Below, in pieces: positions 1-8,683 of a DNA stretch of 64,000 bases. Position 1 is the stretch's first letter. Every line of letters starts with the position of its first letter. Under the pieces are notes generated by a model. That model did no database searches. It was given only the letters and a program-made list of their open reading frames with translations, and had not been told where the DNA came from. The position numbers and the translations under genes are program-made. Source of the DNA: Gemmatimonas groenlandica (GTDB taxonomy: Bacteria; Gemmatimonadota; Gemmatimonadetes; Gemmatimonadales; Gemmatimonadaceae); the NCBI RefSeq assembly GCF_013004105.1, contig NZ_CP053085.1:4526001-4590000 (forward strand). Reading direction: 5' to 3'.

Positions 1-471
1 CAGCGCCTCGAGATCGTAGCCAATACCTTCACGCCACCGCTCGTAGTCGAGCTGGCGACTGCGCGCGAATCGCTGCCAGGCATCGCTGCCGCCTGACGAC
101 CGCTCTCTCTCGGGCGGCGACGACGGGTTGGCGGCCTCGCGAATGGCGTCCATGTCGGGCGGCTCCGGTCGCGGACCGGGCGCCTCGAGCACAAAGAAAA
201 ATCGCGACGGATCGGCGAACTCACCACGATACGACGAGTTGTTTCGATCGTAGAATCGAATGTCCGCGGTGCTGTGGCGCGGTTGCGTGGAGACGGGCTG
301 CTCCAGCATGACGAACGCCCCGACCGGTGGCGCTGGATGCGTGTGTCCGACGTCGATGATACGGTTCCCGGCGGCGAGTTCAACATCGAGCAGACTGCGC
401 AACGCCGCCGGTAGTGAAGCCACGGCCAGCCGGAACGCGACATCGATGTGATTGAGCGACGTGTCCGTCAT
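1..471 (-). CDS. Unknown protein, C-terminus off the left edge
   Basis: The frame is open from an ATG at 471 to base 1, so 157 codons are visible and the C-terminus is missing. The protein starts MTDTSLNHIDVAFRLA. It has no signal peptide or membrane segment; residues 100-130 are rich in Pro, Glu and Ser (PGPRPEPPD, SSPPERERSSGG), followed by an aromatic and charged stretch (RQLDYERWREG). Its ATG overlaps the stop codon of the upstream lipoprotein gene by four bases (ATGA), so the two are probably translationally coupled. I do not recognise a family. The coding call rests on the clean frame, GC-rich third positions and the tight junction. Confidence 0.7.
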   Translation of the reverse strand, partial: MTDTSLNHIDVAFRLAVASLPAALRSLLDVELAAGNRIIDVGHTHPAPPVGAFVMLEQPVSTQPRHSTADIRFYDRNNSSYRGEFADPSRFFFVLEAPGPRPEPPDMDAIREAANPSSPPERERSSGGSDAWQRFARSRQLDYERWREGIGYDLEAL

Positions 472-1010
472 GGCTCGGCGTCCGCGCCGATGAACCCGAG
501 TCGTCGGTAGCGTGCAACGCGCTGGGTCATGTCTGACACCGACGCGCGAATCTGCGCGGCGAGCTGCGCGCCGGCGACATCACGCGTGTCGAGTGAAATG
601 CAGTGGGCGAGATACACATACGTGTGATCGCGCTCCTTGAACTCCGGCGCAAGGAGCGCTTCGACGGCGGCTGGCAGTACTTCGCTACCGAGTACGCTGG
701 CGGACTGACGCCAGCGATTGTCCGTAAAGCGGAAGGCGGTCACGGGCTCCGTCAGCGTAATGGTGCCGTCGGGAAGCACCAGCGCAGCCACTTGATGGAT
801 GAGCAGCAGTCGCGTGGATGATGAACTGTCGACCACCACGCGCCATCCGCCGTCGCTCGTCATCGCCCGCGCGCGCGCGGGCGGCAGCTGCAACTCGCGC
901 AGCGTCTCGTTGACGGTGCGAAGCCGCTCGTCATCCGCCGCCGGCTTGCACGAGGCCATCAGGAGCATGGCCATGCCGACGCCGCACACGATCAGCGGGT
1001 CGCGTAGCAC
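468..1010 (-). CDS. Putative lipoprotein of unknown function
   Basis: A 180-aa product with an N-terminal hydrophobic segment (IVCGVGMAMLLMASC) ending in a lipobox-like LMASC, so lipid anchoring to a membrane is likely. I chose the GTG at 1010 because AGGAG (complement of 1016-1020) lies five bases upstream; the longer in-frame ATG at 1034 has no such site and would overlap the preceding gene by 22 bases. The rest is soluble and shows no motif I recognise. It sits third in a four-gene minus-strand row and overlaps the next gene by four bases. Function unknown. Confidence 0.7.
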   Translation of the reverse strand: MLRDPLIVCGVGMAMLLMASCKPAADDERLRTVNETLRELQLPPARARAMTSDGGWRVVVDSSSSTRLLLIHQVAALVLPDGTITLTEPVTAFRFTDNRWRQSASVLGSEVLPAAVEALLAPEFKERDHTYVYLAHCISLDTRDVAGAQLAAQIRASVSDMTQRVARYRRLGFIGADAEP

Positions 1011-1012
1011 CG

Positions 1013-1435
1013 CTACTCCTGCACCGTGGGCCACGCGAACGTGACGGACTTGGGCGTATCCGGCGTGCCATCGATCGTGCGAAGTCGCACAAATATTTCG
1101 ATCGCTGACGGCGCACCGTTCACCACATGGACGCGAAATTCGATCTGCCGGGCGTCGTCGGCGGTGGGTTCAAAGGTGTAGCCCCAGACGAAGTACGGCT
1201 TCCCTTGGGCACCGGCGGCTCGGGCCTGCACGCGCATGGCATCGGGCTCGAACACGGCGCCCGCCGTCTGCGACGAGCGGATGCGCACGCGCCATCCGTA
1301 CGAGTCGACTTCCCGGTACGCCACGAAGGCATAGTCGCCATTTAGGACGGCATCGTAGGCGTCGAGGTAGCCCAGCGTTTCGTATCGGATCGACTCGGTG
1401 GAGGTCGGAGCGTCAATCAACATAGGCGTGCTCAT
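1013..1435 (-). CDS. Unknown small protein
   Basis: A 140-aa protein starting MSTPMLIDAPTSTES. It is rich in aromatic residues and beta-strand-like segments (YAFVAYREVDSYGWRVRIR, YFVWGYTFEP, EFRVHVVNG), suggesting a small beta-sandwich; no signal peptide is visible from this start. The frame stays open upstream to 1504, but that extension reads through a 13-bp tandem repeat and encodes a cysteine-rich nonsense peptide, so I start at 1435. It is followed within three bases by the lipoprotein gene. No family recognised. Confidence 0.65.
   Translation of the reverse strand: MSTPMLIDAPTSTESIRYETLGYLDAYDAVLNGDYAFVAYREVDSYGWRVRIRSSQTAGAVFEPDAMRVQARAAGAQGKPYFVWGYTFEPTADDARQIEFRVHVVNGAPSAIEIFVRLRTIDGTPDTPKSVTFAWPTVQE
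1016..1020 (-). promoter_or_regulatory. Shine-Dalgarno AGGAG that fixes the GTG start at 1010
   Basis: Minus-strand AGGAG is followed by five bases and GTG. The TAG stop of the preceding gene (1013-1015) lies between the two, so the ribosome site sits inside the upstream reading frame, as in coupled genes. Confidence 0.6.
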
Positions 1436-1469
1436 CGGAGGGTTGGTGAGAGGAAGATCGGACTGCGGA

Positions 1470-1508
1470 ACACGGCATACGCACACGGCACACGCACACG
1501 GCACACGG
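1470..1508. repeat. Three tandem copies of a 13-bp unit
   Basis: ACACGGCATACGC, ACACGGCACACGC and ACACGGCACACGG lie head to tail and fill most of the gap between two minus-strand genes, ending two bases before the stop codon of the 1511-2443 gene. Confidence 0.85.
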
Positions 1509-1510
1509 CG

Positions 1511-2443
1511 TCAGTCCCCTTGCTGACGCCACTGATAACGCCCGGCGCGGAACTCGATACGCCCGCTGGCGGATTCGGCCTTGGCTACCAGCAGCGCAGC
1601 GCCCGCACCGATATCGCGTGGAACCACCTGCCAGCTGTCCATCCAATCGAAGTTGCGGCCGCCGTTTCCGAACGGCACACCGGCGCCGCACAGCTGCGCC
1701 GGACGACCGCTGGCGTGCACAATGAGGATGCCACGTTCGTGCGTGAGTCGATGCCGGACCTGCCAGGCCACATCGGGCCGACCGTCTCCATCGAAATCGG
1801 CCGACAGCATTGCGGGCGATACCGTGCTGTCGCGCACCAGCTGCCGCGCCGAAGCCTGCGTACGCCAGGCCACGTCGGCCCACGGTGGTGTGGGCGTCGT
1901 CGCGAGCGCCTGCACCACGCCTTCCGCCGTCTTCCCGGCGGCGAGGGCGCCCGGCGAGCGATCCAAGGTCCAGATCACGTTGTCGACCGCCACCATCAGA
2001 TGCGTGGCGTCTACGACGTGCACCTCGAAGATCCCCGAAGCACAGCGGATGCTGATGCCGCGCACGAGCCCGCTGGCAAAGCCGAGTGCTCGTGCGGTCG
2101 TCGCTGCCGGCGCCGGCAGGTTCCCCTGAAAAAGTGCTTCCGGTGGCATGAGGGTCGGCTCGTAGCGCGGGGCGGCACACGCGAACGGCCCCGGGCCGAC
2201 GAGAGCCGTCGGGCGAAGCTCAACCAAGTGTGCGAGATACGCCGCACGATTCCACGACGGGCTGTCGGTCGTGACCCAGGGTGCGACGATCCCGCTGCGA
2301 ATACGCCACGTGCCAAACAGCGACGGTGAGAGCGTCGAGGCGCTCGGGCGGGCCAACGACTGCGCCGGCGCGTCGACGGCCGCGATCACCGGCGACGCCA
2401 GCAGGAGGAGTGCGAGTCTGATGAAGCGGAGGCGGTCGGTCAC
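1511..2443 (-). CDS. Secreted protein with an FG-GAP-like calcium loop
   Basis: About 310 aa from a GTG at 2443, which gives a clean signal peptide (RLRFIRLALLLLASPVIA then APAQS). An ATG at 2515 would add 24 residues ahead of it; neither start has a good ribosome site, so the start is uncertain. Near residue 220 the motif SADFDGDGRPDVAWQ matches the DxDxDG calcium-binding loop of FG-GAP/VCBS repeat proteins, here as a single copy. Probably exported and calcium-binding; its role is unknown. It is the first gene of the minus-strand row. Confidence 0.7.
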   Translation of the reverse strand: MTDRLRFIRLALLLLASPVIAAVDAPAQSLARPSASTLSPSLFGTWRIRSGIVAPWVTTDSPSWNRAAYLAHLVELRPTALVGPGPFACAAPRYEPTLMPPEALFQGNLPAPAATTARALGFASGLVRGISIRCASGIFEVHVVDATHLMVAVDNVIWTLDRSPGALAAGKTAEGVVQALATTPTPPWADVAWRTQASARQLVRDSTVSPAMLSADFDGDGRPDVAWQVRHRLTHERGILIVHASGRPAQLCGAGVPFGNGGRNFDWMDSWQVVPRDIGAGAALLVAKAESASGRIEFRAGRYQWRQQGD

Positions 2444-2755
2444 GGTTGAATGCTGCGAGGGGTCTGCTGGCGAGCGGGTGGCGACCGGCGATGTCGACAA
2501 CCTTAGCAACGGCACTCACCCAGCGATCACCGCTGGCGGTGTCCGCGCGGGGGAGTCGGTGGTGATCGTCCCCTTGTGCCCCGCGTGCACCGACGCTGTG
2601 ACCGTGCCGACAGCAACCGCGCGCAAATGACAGCAGGTCAATGACTTACGCAGAAGACTTTTTGACGAGAATGCGATGCGCTCGCCGAATACCGTAGTCT
2701 CGTGACGTGCGCCGCGAAAATCGGCGCCCCTGAGACCTGCAACCGGAGCGAACAC
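2444..2755. other. Divergent intergenic region
   Basis: A 312-base gap between divergent genes. Apart from a weak sigma-70-like promoter candidate facing right, I see no gene, repeat or strong hairpin. Confidence 0.5.
2662..2692 (+). promoter_or_regulatory. Weak candidate promoter for the PEP-CTERM gene
   Basis: TTGACG at 2662-2667 is followed after 19 bases by GAATAC. The -35 is good and the -10 poor. It lies about 65 bases upstream of the start codon. Low confidence. Confidence 0.25.
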
Positions 2756-3505
2756 ATGCACCGATGGATTACACGCGGCCTTGCCTCGGCCGTTCTCGTA
2801 CTGGCCACGCAAACGACCGCGTCTGCGCAAACGCTGTTCTTTAACGGGCAATGGAATGGCGACGGCCAGACGTCCGCGTCGAACACCATCAACGGGTCAG
2901 GCTCGAATCAGATCATCTTCGAAAACTTTGTCGTGGGTGGTGCGGGTTGGAACGTGACCGGCGTCTTTGGTGAGTTCAACACGAAGGGCTCAGTTTCGTC
3001 GTGGCTGACAGCGAATTGGGAGATTCGGAGCGGCATGTCGACGGGTAACGCCGGAAAGCTCGAGTGGTCCGGCCTCGGTCCGACGACCAATAGCCTGACC
3101 GGCACCAACTACGGAGACTACAAGGGGATCCGATCGACGGTCTCCGGTCTGAATGTGATGCTCGCGGCCGGCACGTATTGGGTCGGCCTCGCCCCCGTCG
3201 GCTTGGACGCCAGCCAGGTCGACATTTATCTCAACAGTACCGGAGGCGTGAACGGCGTCAACGCGCTGATCGACGGTGATTTCTTCGTGAAGTCGACGTC
3301 CAGCGACCTGTACAATTATGTGGAACCCGCTCAAGGCCTGTATAGTTGGGCCAGTCGCGACTACGCGCTGGGTGTTCTCGGTACACAGATCACCTCTAGC
3401 CCGCCGCCCAGCACGACGGTCCCCGAGCCGTCCACCTATGCCCTGATGGCGGCCGGTCTCGCCACGCTCGGCCTCGTCGCGCGCCGTCGCCGCATCCGCG
3501 CGTAG
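2756..3505 (+). CDS. PEP-CTERM sorting-domain protein
   Basis: A 249-aa exported protein. The ATG at 2756 has GGAG eight bases upstream and gives a signal peptide (MHRWITRGLASAVLVLA, cleavage after ASA). The mature part is rich in Asn, Gly, Ser and Thr with repeated beta-strand-like segments. The C-terminus is a textbook PEP-CTERM signal: VPEPST, a hydrophobic helix, then ARRRRIRA. In this family exosortase and archaeosortase-like enzymes cut at the PEP motif and the protein is used in exopolysaccharide or surface structures. No exosortase gene lies in the window. Confidence in the class is high; the specific role is unknown. Confidence 0.92.
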   Translation: MHRWITRGLASAVLVLATQTTASAQTLFFNGQWNGDGQTSASNTINGSGSNQIIFENFVVGGAGWNVTGVFGEFNTKGSVSSWLTANWEIRSGMSTGNAGKLEWSGLGPTTNSLTGTNYGDYKGIRSTVSGLNVMLAAGTYWVGLAPVGLDASQVDIYLNSTGGVNGVNALIDGDFFVKSTSSDLYNYVEPAQGLYSWASRDYALGVLGTQITSSPPPSTTVPEPSTYALMAAGLATLGLVARRRRIRA

Positions 3506-3545
3506 GTCAAGCCAACAGCGTCACCATCGTCATCCGGTCCGCGCC

Positions 3546-3944
3546 GTGCTGCGTGGCTTCGCCCACCTCGTCGCCACCGTCGTGGCACTCCCCTACGCGC
3601 TGATCGCGGCCGCCTTCCTGATCGTCGGGCAGGCGGCCCGCGCGAAGGGGATGTTGGCGGTATTGAATGTCCTATTCACTCACGCCGACCGATTGGTGCG
3701 GTGGGGTATCTATGTGCTCCCAGTGCTCTGCCTGGCCCTTTCGTTGGCTGGGTTCGCACCGGGGCTGCGCCGGGCCAGTGCTGTCTGCCTGCTCGTGCTG
3801 TCGGCCACCAGTCTCGTCATCCTCGTCGTGATGCCAACCAGCAAGCCGACGGCCGGGCAGTGGCTGTTTCTAGCGCCCTGCGCGGCCCTGATCGGGGTGA
3901 GCGTCTGGTTGTATCGGGCGGCGGAGGTCACGCTGGAGCGCTAG
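3546..3944 (+). CDS. Small four-helix membrane protein
   Basis: A 132-aa protein from a GTG start. It has four hydrophobic segments, at about residues 7-29, 53-71, 78-97 and 105-124, with short charged loops, and no other motif. It ends nine bases before the regulator gene at 3954, so co-transcription is likely. No family recognised. Confidence 0.6.
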   Translation: MLRGFAHLVATVVALPYALIAAAFLIVGQAARAKGMLAVLNVLFTHADRLVRWGIYVLPVLCLALSLAGFAPGLRRASAVCLLVLSATSLVILVVMPTSKPTAGQWLFLAPCAALIGVSVWLYRAAEVTLER

Positions 3945-3953
3945 TTTGGCGGA

Positions 3954-6731
3954 ATGATTCGAATCCGCTTGTTCGGTGGACTTTCCGTCGCCCGCGACGA
4001 CCAACGCCTCCCGGCGCCGTCGGCGACGCAGCCTCGTCGACTGGCGATTCTGGCGACGATTGCGCAGTCCGGCGAGCGCGGCGTGTCCCGCGATCGGTTG
4101 GTCGAACTGTTCTGGCCCGACGGAAGCGAGGAGGTGGCGCGTCGCGGACTCACGCAGGCACTCTACGCGCTGCGAACGGGGCTCGACGACGAACAGCTAT
4201 TACTCGGCGTGCAGGAGCTTCGCCTCAATCGTGACGTCGCCACCTGCGATGTCCTCGAGTATGCCGACGCGATCGACGGTGGCGAACTCGAGCGCGCGGC
4301 CAGATTGTACAGTGGTCCCTTTCTCGACGGCTTTCGTGTCCCCGGGTTGGCGGACTTCGACCGGCGCATTGAAGAGCAGCGCGCGGAGCTGGCGCGGCGA
4401 CACGAGACGCTTCTCGAGCGGCTCGCGGTCAACGCTACGAAGCGCGGCGAGACCGATCAGGCGGTGGACTGGTGGCGCCAACGCGCGTCCATGGATCCGT
4501 TCAGTGGTCGGATTGCCGAAGCGTATATGCGGGCGAGGGCAGCGGCGGGCGATCGGATCGGCGCCATTCGCCATGCGCGCGTGCACGAGCAGCTCGTGGC
4601 GCAGGAGTTCGGAACCGAAGCCGCAGCCTCGGTAACGGCGCTGGCGGAGCAGCTGCGTGCTGAGCTGGAGACACCCGGTCCGCCGCCAGCGGCGCCGGCG
4701 ACAATCGCCGAGACCCCTCGGGCGTCGTCCGAGCCGTTGCCGGTGCCCGTGATGCCAGTGCCGATGCCGCTGCCAGTGCCGGAGGCCCGGCCGGCGGAGT
4801 CGCCGACGATGCATGCGGCCGCGCCCATCGCGCCCATCGCGCAGCCGGCACGCCCGGGGCCGCGCCGGAGCCGCGCGGCGATCGTGGCGTTGCTGAGCAT
4901 CACGGTCGCCGCGCTTGGGCTCTTCGCGTGGAAAGCCCAGCCGGAGGCGAGTACGCGATTCGACGATGTCGACTTGCGTAGTCTCCGCGTGTCGGCGGCT
5001 CGGCGAATTGCCGCCGATGAGTCGTTCGAACTCGATCCGGCCATCTCTCCGGACGGGCTGAACATTGCCTACGTGGCCGGCGACGAGGGCGCGATGCGCC
5101 TTTACCTTCGTCAGCGCGACGGGAGCCAGGCAGTGCCGATCGCGGCCTCCGTGGCGGGTGATCAGCGTCTACCGCGCTGGTCGCCGGATGGTACGTCGAT
5201 CGCCTTTCAGGCGGACGGCGGTGTCTGGGTCGTGCCCGCTCTTGGCGGCACCGCGCGGCTGGTGCTGGCGCCCCGGCCCAACGACAAGTGGTTCGCGTCG
5301 TCGCCCGTCTGGTCGCCCGACGGACAAGAGCTGGCCTGGGTGACCGGCGATACGATTTTTCGTATGCCGGTCAGCGGGGGTACGCGCCGCGTGATCGCGA
5401 CCGGCGCCACCCAGATCCACGGACTCGCGTGGTCTCCCGATGGACGGTGGCTCGCCGCTGTGTCGGGGAATGCGGAGTTTACGATCGGCAATCGTGCGTA
5501 TCAGTCGACGCTCGGCGTGGCCATCGGGAATCTGGGGCCGAGCGCCATTGTCCTGATCGCCACGGCCAACCCGCCGTCGGGGCGTGACGCCGCGCGCCCG
5601 GTGCGTGTCCTAGTGCCACCCACGACGTTGAATGCCAGTCCCGTGTGGCTCGATCAGCGCACGTTGATCTTCGTCTCGAATCGCGGTGGCACCCGCGATC
5701 TCTTTGCCGCGCACATTACGGACGACGGGACGCTGCGCGGTGAGGTCGAACGCATCACCGCCGGCCTCGACGTGCACAGCGTCTCGGCGTCGCGCGACGG
5801 TCGTCAATTGGCGTACGCGGTGTTTCGCCAGCTGACGAACATCTGGTCGATCCCGATTCCTCGCGACGCACCGGCGACACTCGCCGCCGCCACGCGCGTG
5901 ACGCAGGGCACGCAGGTCGTCGAGGGCATGGCCGTGTCGCGCGATGGCCGCTGGCTGGCGTACGACGCGAATGTCGCCGGACAGCAGGACATCTTTCGCC
6001 TCGCGCTGCGCGACGGGGCCCCAGTCAATCGCGAGGCCGAGCGTATCGTGTCATCGCCGGTCGATGATTTTCACCCCACCTGGTCGCCCGACGGCCAGTG
6101 GATTGCGTACTACACCTTTCGGGGCAACGTACGTCGCGCCGCGTACGTGCCCGCCGGCGGCGGAACGACGCGCCTCGTGCACCCCAACGATGAGGCGTTG
6201 GAAGAGTTCTCCCCAGCGTGGACCGCCGATGGCAAGGGCCTGCTGTTTTTTCGCGGTTCCGGTCAGTACGGGGACCTTTATCGCACGGACCGGCTGGACG
6301 ACACCACGTGGGGGCCCACGCGGCGCGTGACAACGGCCGGCGCAGGCGCCGCCTCCTACATCGGCGATGGGCGGCAGATCGTGTACTTCTCGGCGCCCGG
6401 CACGATTCGCCTCGCCGATAGCAGCTTTCGAGAAAGTACCTCGCGGGTGCTGCTGTCGCCCGACACACGCGGGCCAGTGATGACCACGAGCGGGGCGGTC
6501 ACCGGCGATGGAACGGCGATCATCGTGAAAGGCCAGGATGCGACCGGGATTGGTTTCTGGTCGTACCCGCTGCAAAACGGCGCGTTGGGGGCGCCGCGAG
6601 TACTCCTGCGCTTCGATGATCCGCGTCGGACTTCACCGCGGCCGGAGTTCACGATGGACGCCCGGTTCCTGTACTTCACCCTGACCGAGCGTGAAGCCGA
6701 CGTATGGTCATTGCAGTTGGAGCGACGCTGA
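3954..6731 (+). CDS. Membrane-anchored BTAD (SARP-type) regulator with TolB-like propeller
   Basis: A 925-aa protein with three parts. Residues 1-95 form an OmpR/SARP winged helix (IRIRLFGGLSV; LVELFWPDG). Residues 100-240 form a helical BTAD bacterial transcriptional activation domain. After a Pro-rich linker (about 240-300, VPVMPVPMPLPVP) there is one membrane helix at about 308-326 (IVALLSITVAALGLFAW), and residues 340-925 form a propeller of PD40/TolB repeats with recurring SPDG motifs (FELDPAISPDG, PRWSPDG, PVWSPDG, LAWSPDG). The layout puts the DNA-binding part in the cytoplasm and the propeller outside, like ToxR/CadC one-component regulators. Known family behaviour is that BTAD domains activate transcription; the ligand and targets are not known. 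Confidence 0.85.
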   Translation: MIRIRLFGGLSVARDDQRLPAPSATQPRRLAILATIAQSGERGVSRDRLVELFWPDGSEEVARRGLTQALYALRTGLDDEQLLLGVQELRLNRDVATCDVLEYADAIDGGELERAARLYSGPFLDGFRVPGLADFDRRIEEQRAELARRHETLLERLAVNATKRGETDQAVDWWRQRASMDPFSGRIAEAYMRARAAAGDRIGAIRHARVHEQLVAQEFGTEAAASVTALAEQLRAELETPGPPPAAPATIAETPRASSEPLPVPVMPVPMPLPVPEARPAESPTMHAAAPIAPIAQPARPGPRRSRAAIVALLSITVAALGLFAWKAQPEASTRFDDVDLRSLRVSAARRIAADESFELDPAISPDGLNIAYVAGDEGAMRLYLRQRDGSQAVPIAASVAGDQRLPRWSPDGTSIAFQADGGVWVVPALGGTARLVLAPRPNDKWFASSPVWSPDGQELAWVTGDTIFRMPVSGGTRRVIATGATQIHGLAWSPDGRWLAAVSGNAEFTIGNRAYQSTLGVAIGNLGPSAIVLIATANPPSGRDAARPVRVLVPPTTLNASPVWLDQRTLIFVSNRGGTRDLFAAHITDDGTLRGEVERITAGLDVHSVSASRDGRQLAYAVFRQLTNIWSIPIPRDAPATLAAATRVTQGTQVVEGMAVSRDGRWLAYDANVAGQQDIFRLALRDGAPVNREAERIVSSPVDDFHPTWSPDGQWIAYYTFRGNVRRAAYVPAGGGTTRLVHPNDEALEEFSPAWTADGKGLLFFRGSGQYGDLYRTDRLDDTTWGPTRRVTTAGAGAASYIGDGRQIVYFSAPGTIRLADSSFRESTSRVLLSPDTRGPVMTTSGAVTGDGTAIIVKGQDATGIGFWSYPLQNGALGAPRVLLRFDDPRRTSPRPEFTMDARFLYFTLTEREADVWSLQLERR

Positions 6732-6887
6732 GTCCTCGCCGCTGAGCCGCGGCGCCTCCGCACTCCGGAGGTAACCGATTGCCTGCATGCGTCTTACGCC
6801 GGAGACTCGGCGGTGATTTTCCGATGCGCGCGCGTCCTAGCTTCGTGAGTGTCCAGCCGTTCTCTCCGTCTCTGGCCCCACGTGCCC

Positions 6888-7577
6888 ATGGGCATCACCA
6901 TCGATCATCTCTCCGTCGATCACCTGATCTCGGTGATTCAGGACTTTACCGACGCGCGCGGTGCATACCACGGCGTTGGTGAACAGGGCCGGATTCGCGA
7001 GCTCGGCTTCGATGGCCTGACCCGCATGATCACGGTGCGCTGGGAGCGAGAAGGACAGGACGACACCATGTGGTTCGCGCTCGCGTCGACGACCGGTCCG
7101 GGTAACGGGCGCATGCGCGAGTACTTCGCGCTTGGCGAGTACGTTCGCCCTGACATCGAGGGGAAGCGCTGGATTCCGGGCGTCGGCCACGTGCCCGTGA
7201 TGCCCGACATTCCCCCCGTGCGGAACGACGTGGTTCGCAGCTATGCCCGTTATGGGGACGCGATGGAACGCGTGTGGGCCCTGGCGGCGCGGCAGCGGTT
7301 CGATGAGGCCGAAGAACAAGTGATAGCCATGCTCAACGCGAAGGATCGTCGCGGCGACCTGTGCGCGCCCGTCGCCAGCGATCTCTGCGCGCACGCGCGC
7401 ACGCATGCCTTCGACCTCGACCTGACGGTACACCACTGGCTCCGCGAGCGCGGCATATCGCTCTGGTATGCCTGGGGCGCGCAGGCCAGCAGTGGCGGCG
7501 AAGGCGCCGCGCGCGCCACCGATATTCGCGCCGCCGAACGGGCGTTTCTCGACCTCGACCGGAAACTCGGACGATGA
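6888..7577 (+). CDS. Unknown cytoplasmic protein
   Basis: A 229-aa protein starting MGITIDHLSVDHLISVIQ. An in-frame GTG at 6849 is an alternative start; neither has a clear ribosome site. There is no signal peptide or membrane helix. It is rich in Asp, Glu and Arg, with a helical second half (DAMERVWALAARQRFDEAEEQV). Its stop overlaps the next start by four bases, so it is the first gene of a coupled trio with the 369-aa protein and the DUF3592 protein. No family recognised. Confidence 0.6.
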   Translation: MGITIDHLSVDHLISVIQDFTDARGAYHGVGEQGRIRELGFDGLTRMITVRWEREGQDDTMWFALASTTGPGNGRMREYFALGEYVRPDIEGKRWIPGVGHVPVMPDIPPVRNDVVRSYARYGDAMERVWALAARQRFDEAEEQVIAMLNAKDRRGDLCAPVASDLCAHARTHAFDLDLTVHHWLRERGISLWYAWGAQASSGGEGAARATDIRAAERAFLDLDRKLGR

Positions 7578-8683
7578 CCCTTCACTCGCTATTCAGCCTG
7601 GGTGCCTTCGCCATGATGTTCTCGGTGCAACCCCGACTCACGGAGCGCCCGCTCGCCGACCTCGGTACGATCACGCTCCCGACAAGCCTCAAGAACGAAG
7701 GAAACCGGGCGATCGTCGAGGAGCAGGAGAGTCGTCTGACGTTTCAATTCTCGTCGACCTACTTCTGGGCGTCGATGGGCAGCACCACGACGTATAAGCA
7801 ACTCATGATCGTGTCGATCATGGCGCCCGACGCGACGGACGCCGAGTATGCGGCGCTACCGCGGTACATGGCCATGCGCTACGAGCCGCGGCAGCAGTCG
7901 ACGACCCGCGTCGTCGGATCCGGCACGCTGCGGATGACCGAGGGGATCTATTCGCGGGGCAACCTCAGCGAACCCGCCGTCGAGTACATCTACAGCGACC
8001 GCGCACGGCGATTGCAAATCGCGTGGCACGCCGTGAAGAAGGAAGTGAAGCCCAACGACGTGCTCGCGCAGCTGCCACGGATCGCGCAGTCATTCCAGCT
8101 CGTTCGAGATCCGCTGGCCCGCTTTGCCGCGATGCGCGCGGCGCCGGGCAAGGAGGCGGAAGAGCGCGCGCGCCGCCTGGCGACCGCGAAGGCAATGCTG
8201 CAGCGCGAAGGCTACACGGCGTTGGTGCCGGGCAAGCCCGTGCTGCGCAACGGCGTCTATCTGGAATGGATGGCGGAGCCCGAACCCCGCTACCAACTGC
8301 TCGTGCCGCTCGGTCGCGTGCGTGGGCCCGCCAATGGGTCCGTGGTGGGTCGTCCTCGCCCTGTGCAACGCGGTGTTGGTGACGCGACCGATCAGCGGAT
8401 CGCACGGTCGATGGGGTGGCGCGAAGTCAGCGAAGGCGAATGGCTGTTCAACAATCAGGAGAACGAATACCTCCCGCTGGCCGGCATTGGTGCCGTGCTC
8501 GCGGCGATGCAGCACGATCGGCAGTTCGTGTACTTCTACTATACCGCCAGCGTGCGGATCGAAGAGCAAGAAGACGACACGCGGCTCACCTCGCTGCGCT
8601 GGTTCCTCGATGAGCTTCCCGAGGTGCACCGCCGCTGGCGCGCGGGCACCCTCGTGACCCCTGGCGTTCCGGAGAAAGACTAA
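7574..8683 (+). CDS. Unknown protein, second of a coupled trio
   Basis: A 369-aa protein starting MTLHSLFSLGAFAMMFSV. The start overlaps the previous stop (ATGA). The N-terminus is mildly hydrophobic and may be a weak signal sequence. The middle has a basic helix (KEAEERARRLATAKAMLQREG); the C-terminus has an aromatic cluster (QFVYFYYTASVRIEEQED). Its last base is the first base of the next gene (TAATG). No family recognised; co-expression with a DUF3592 membrane protein is the main contextual clue. Confidence 0.6.
   Translation: MTLHSLFSLGAFAMMFSVQPRLTERPLADLGTITLPTSLKNEGNRAIVEEQESRLTFQFSSTYFWASMGSTTTYKQLMIVSIMAPDATDAEYAALPRYMAMRYEPRQQSTTRVVGSGTLRMTEGIYSRGNLSEPAVEYIYSDRARRLQIAWHAVKKEVKPNDVLAQLPRIAQSFQLVRDPLARFAAMRAAPGKEAEERARRLATAKAMLQREGYTALVPGKPVLRNGVYLEWMAEPEPRYQLLVPLGRVRGPANGSVVGRPRPVQRGVGDATDQRIARSMGWREVSEGEWLFNNQENEYLPLAGIGAVLAAMQHDRQFVYFYYTASVRIEEQEDDTRLTSLRWFLDELPEVHRRWRAGTLVTPGVPEKD

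Noticed and set aside
6755-6771. Terminator after the BTAD/propeller gene (CCTCCG/CGGAGG hairpin)
   Set aside because: The stem is only six pairs and no T tract follows; the right half doubles as a GGAGGT ribosome-site-like sequence with no suitable start codon after it.
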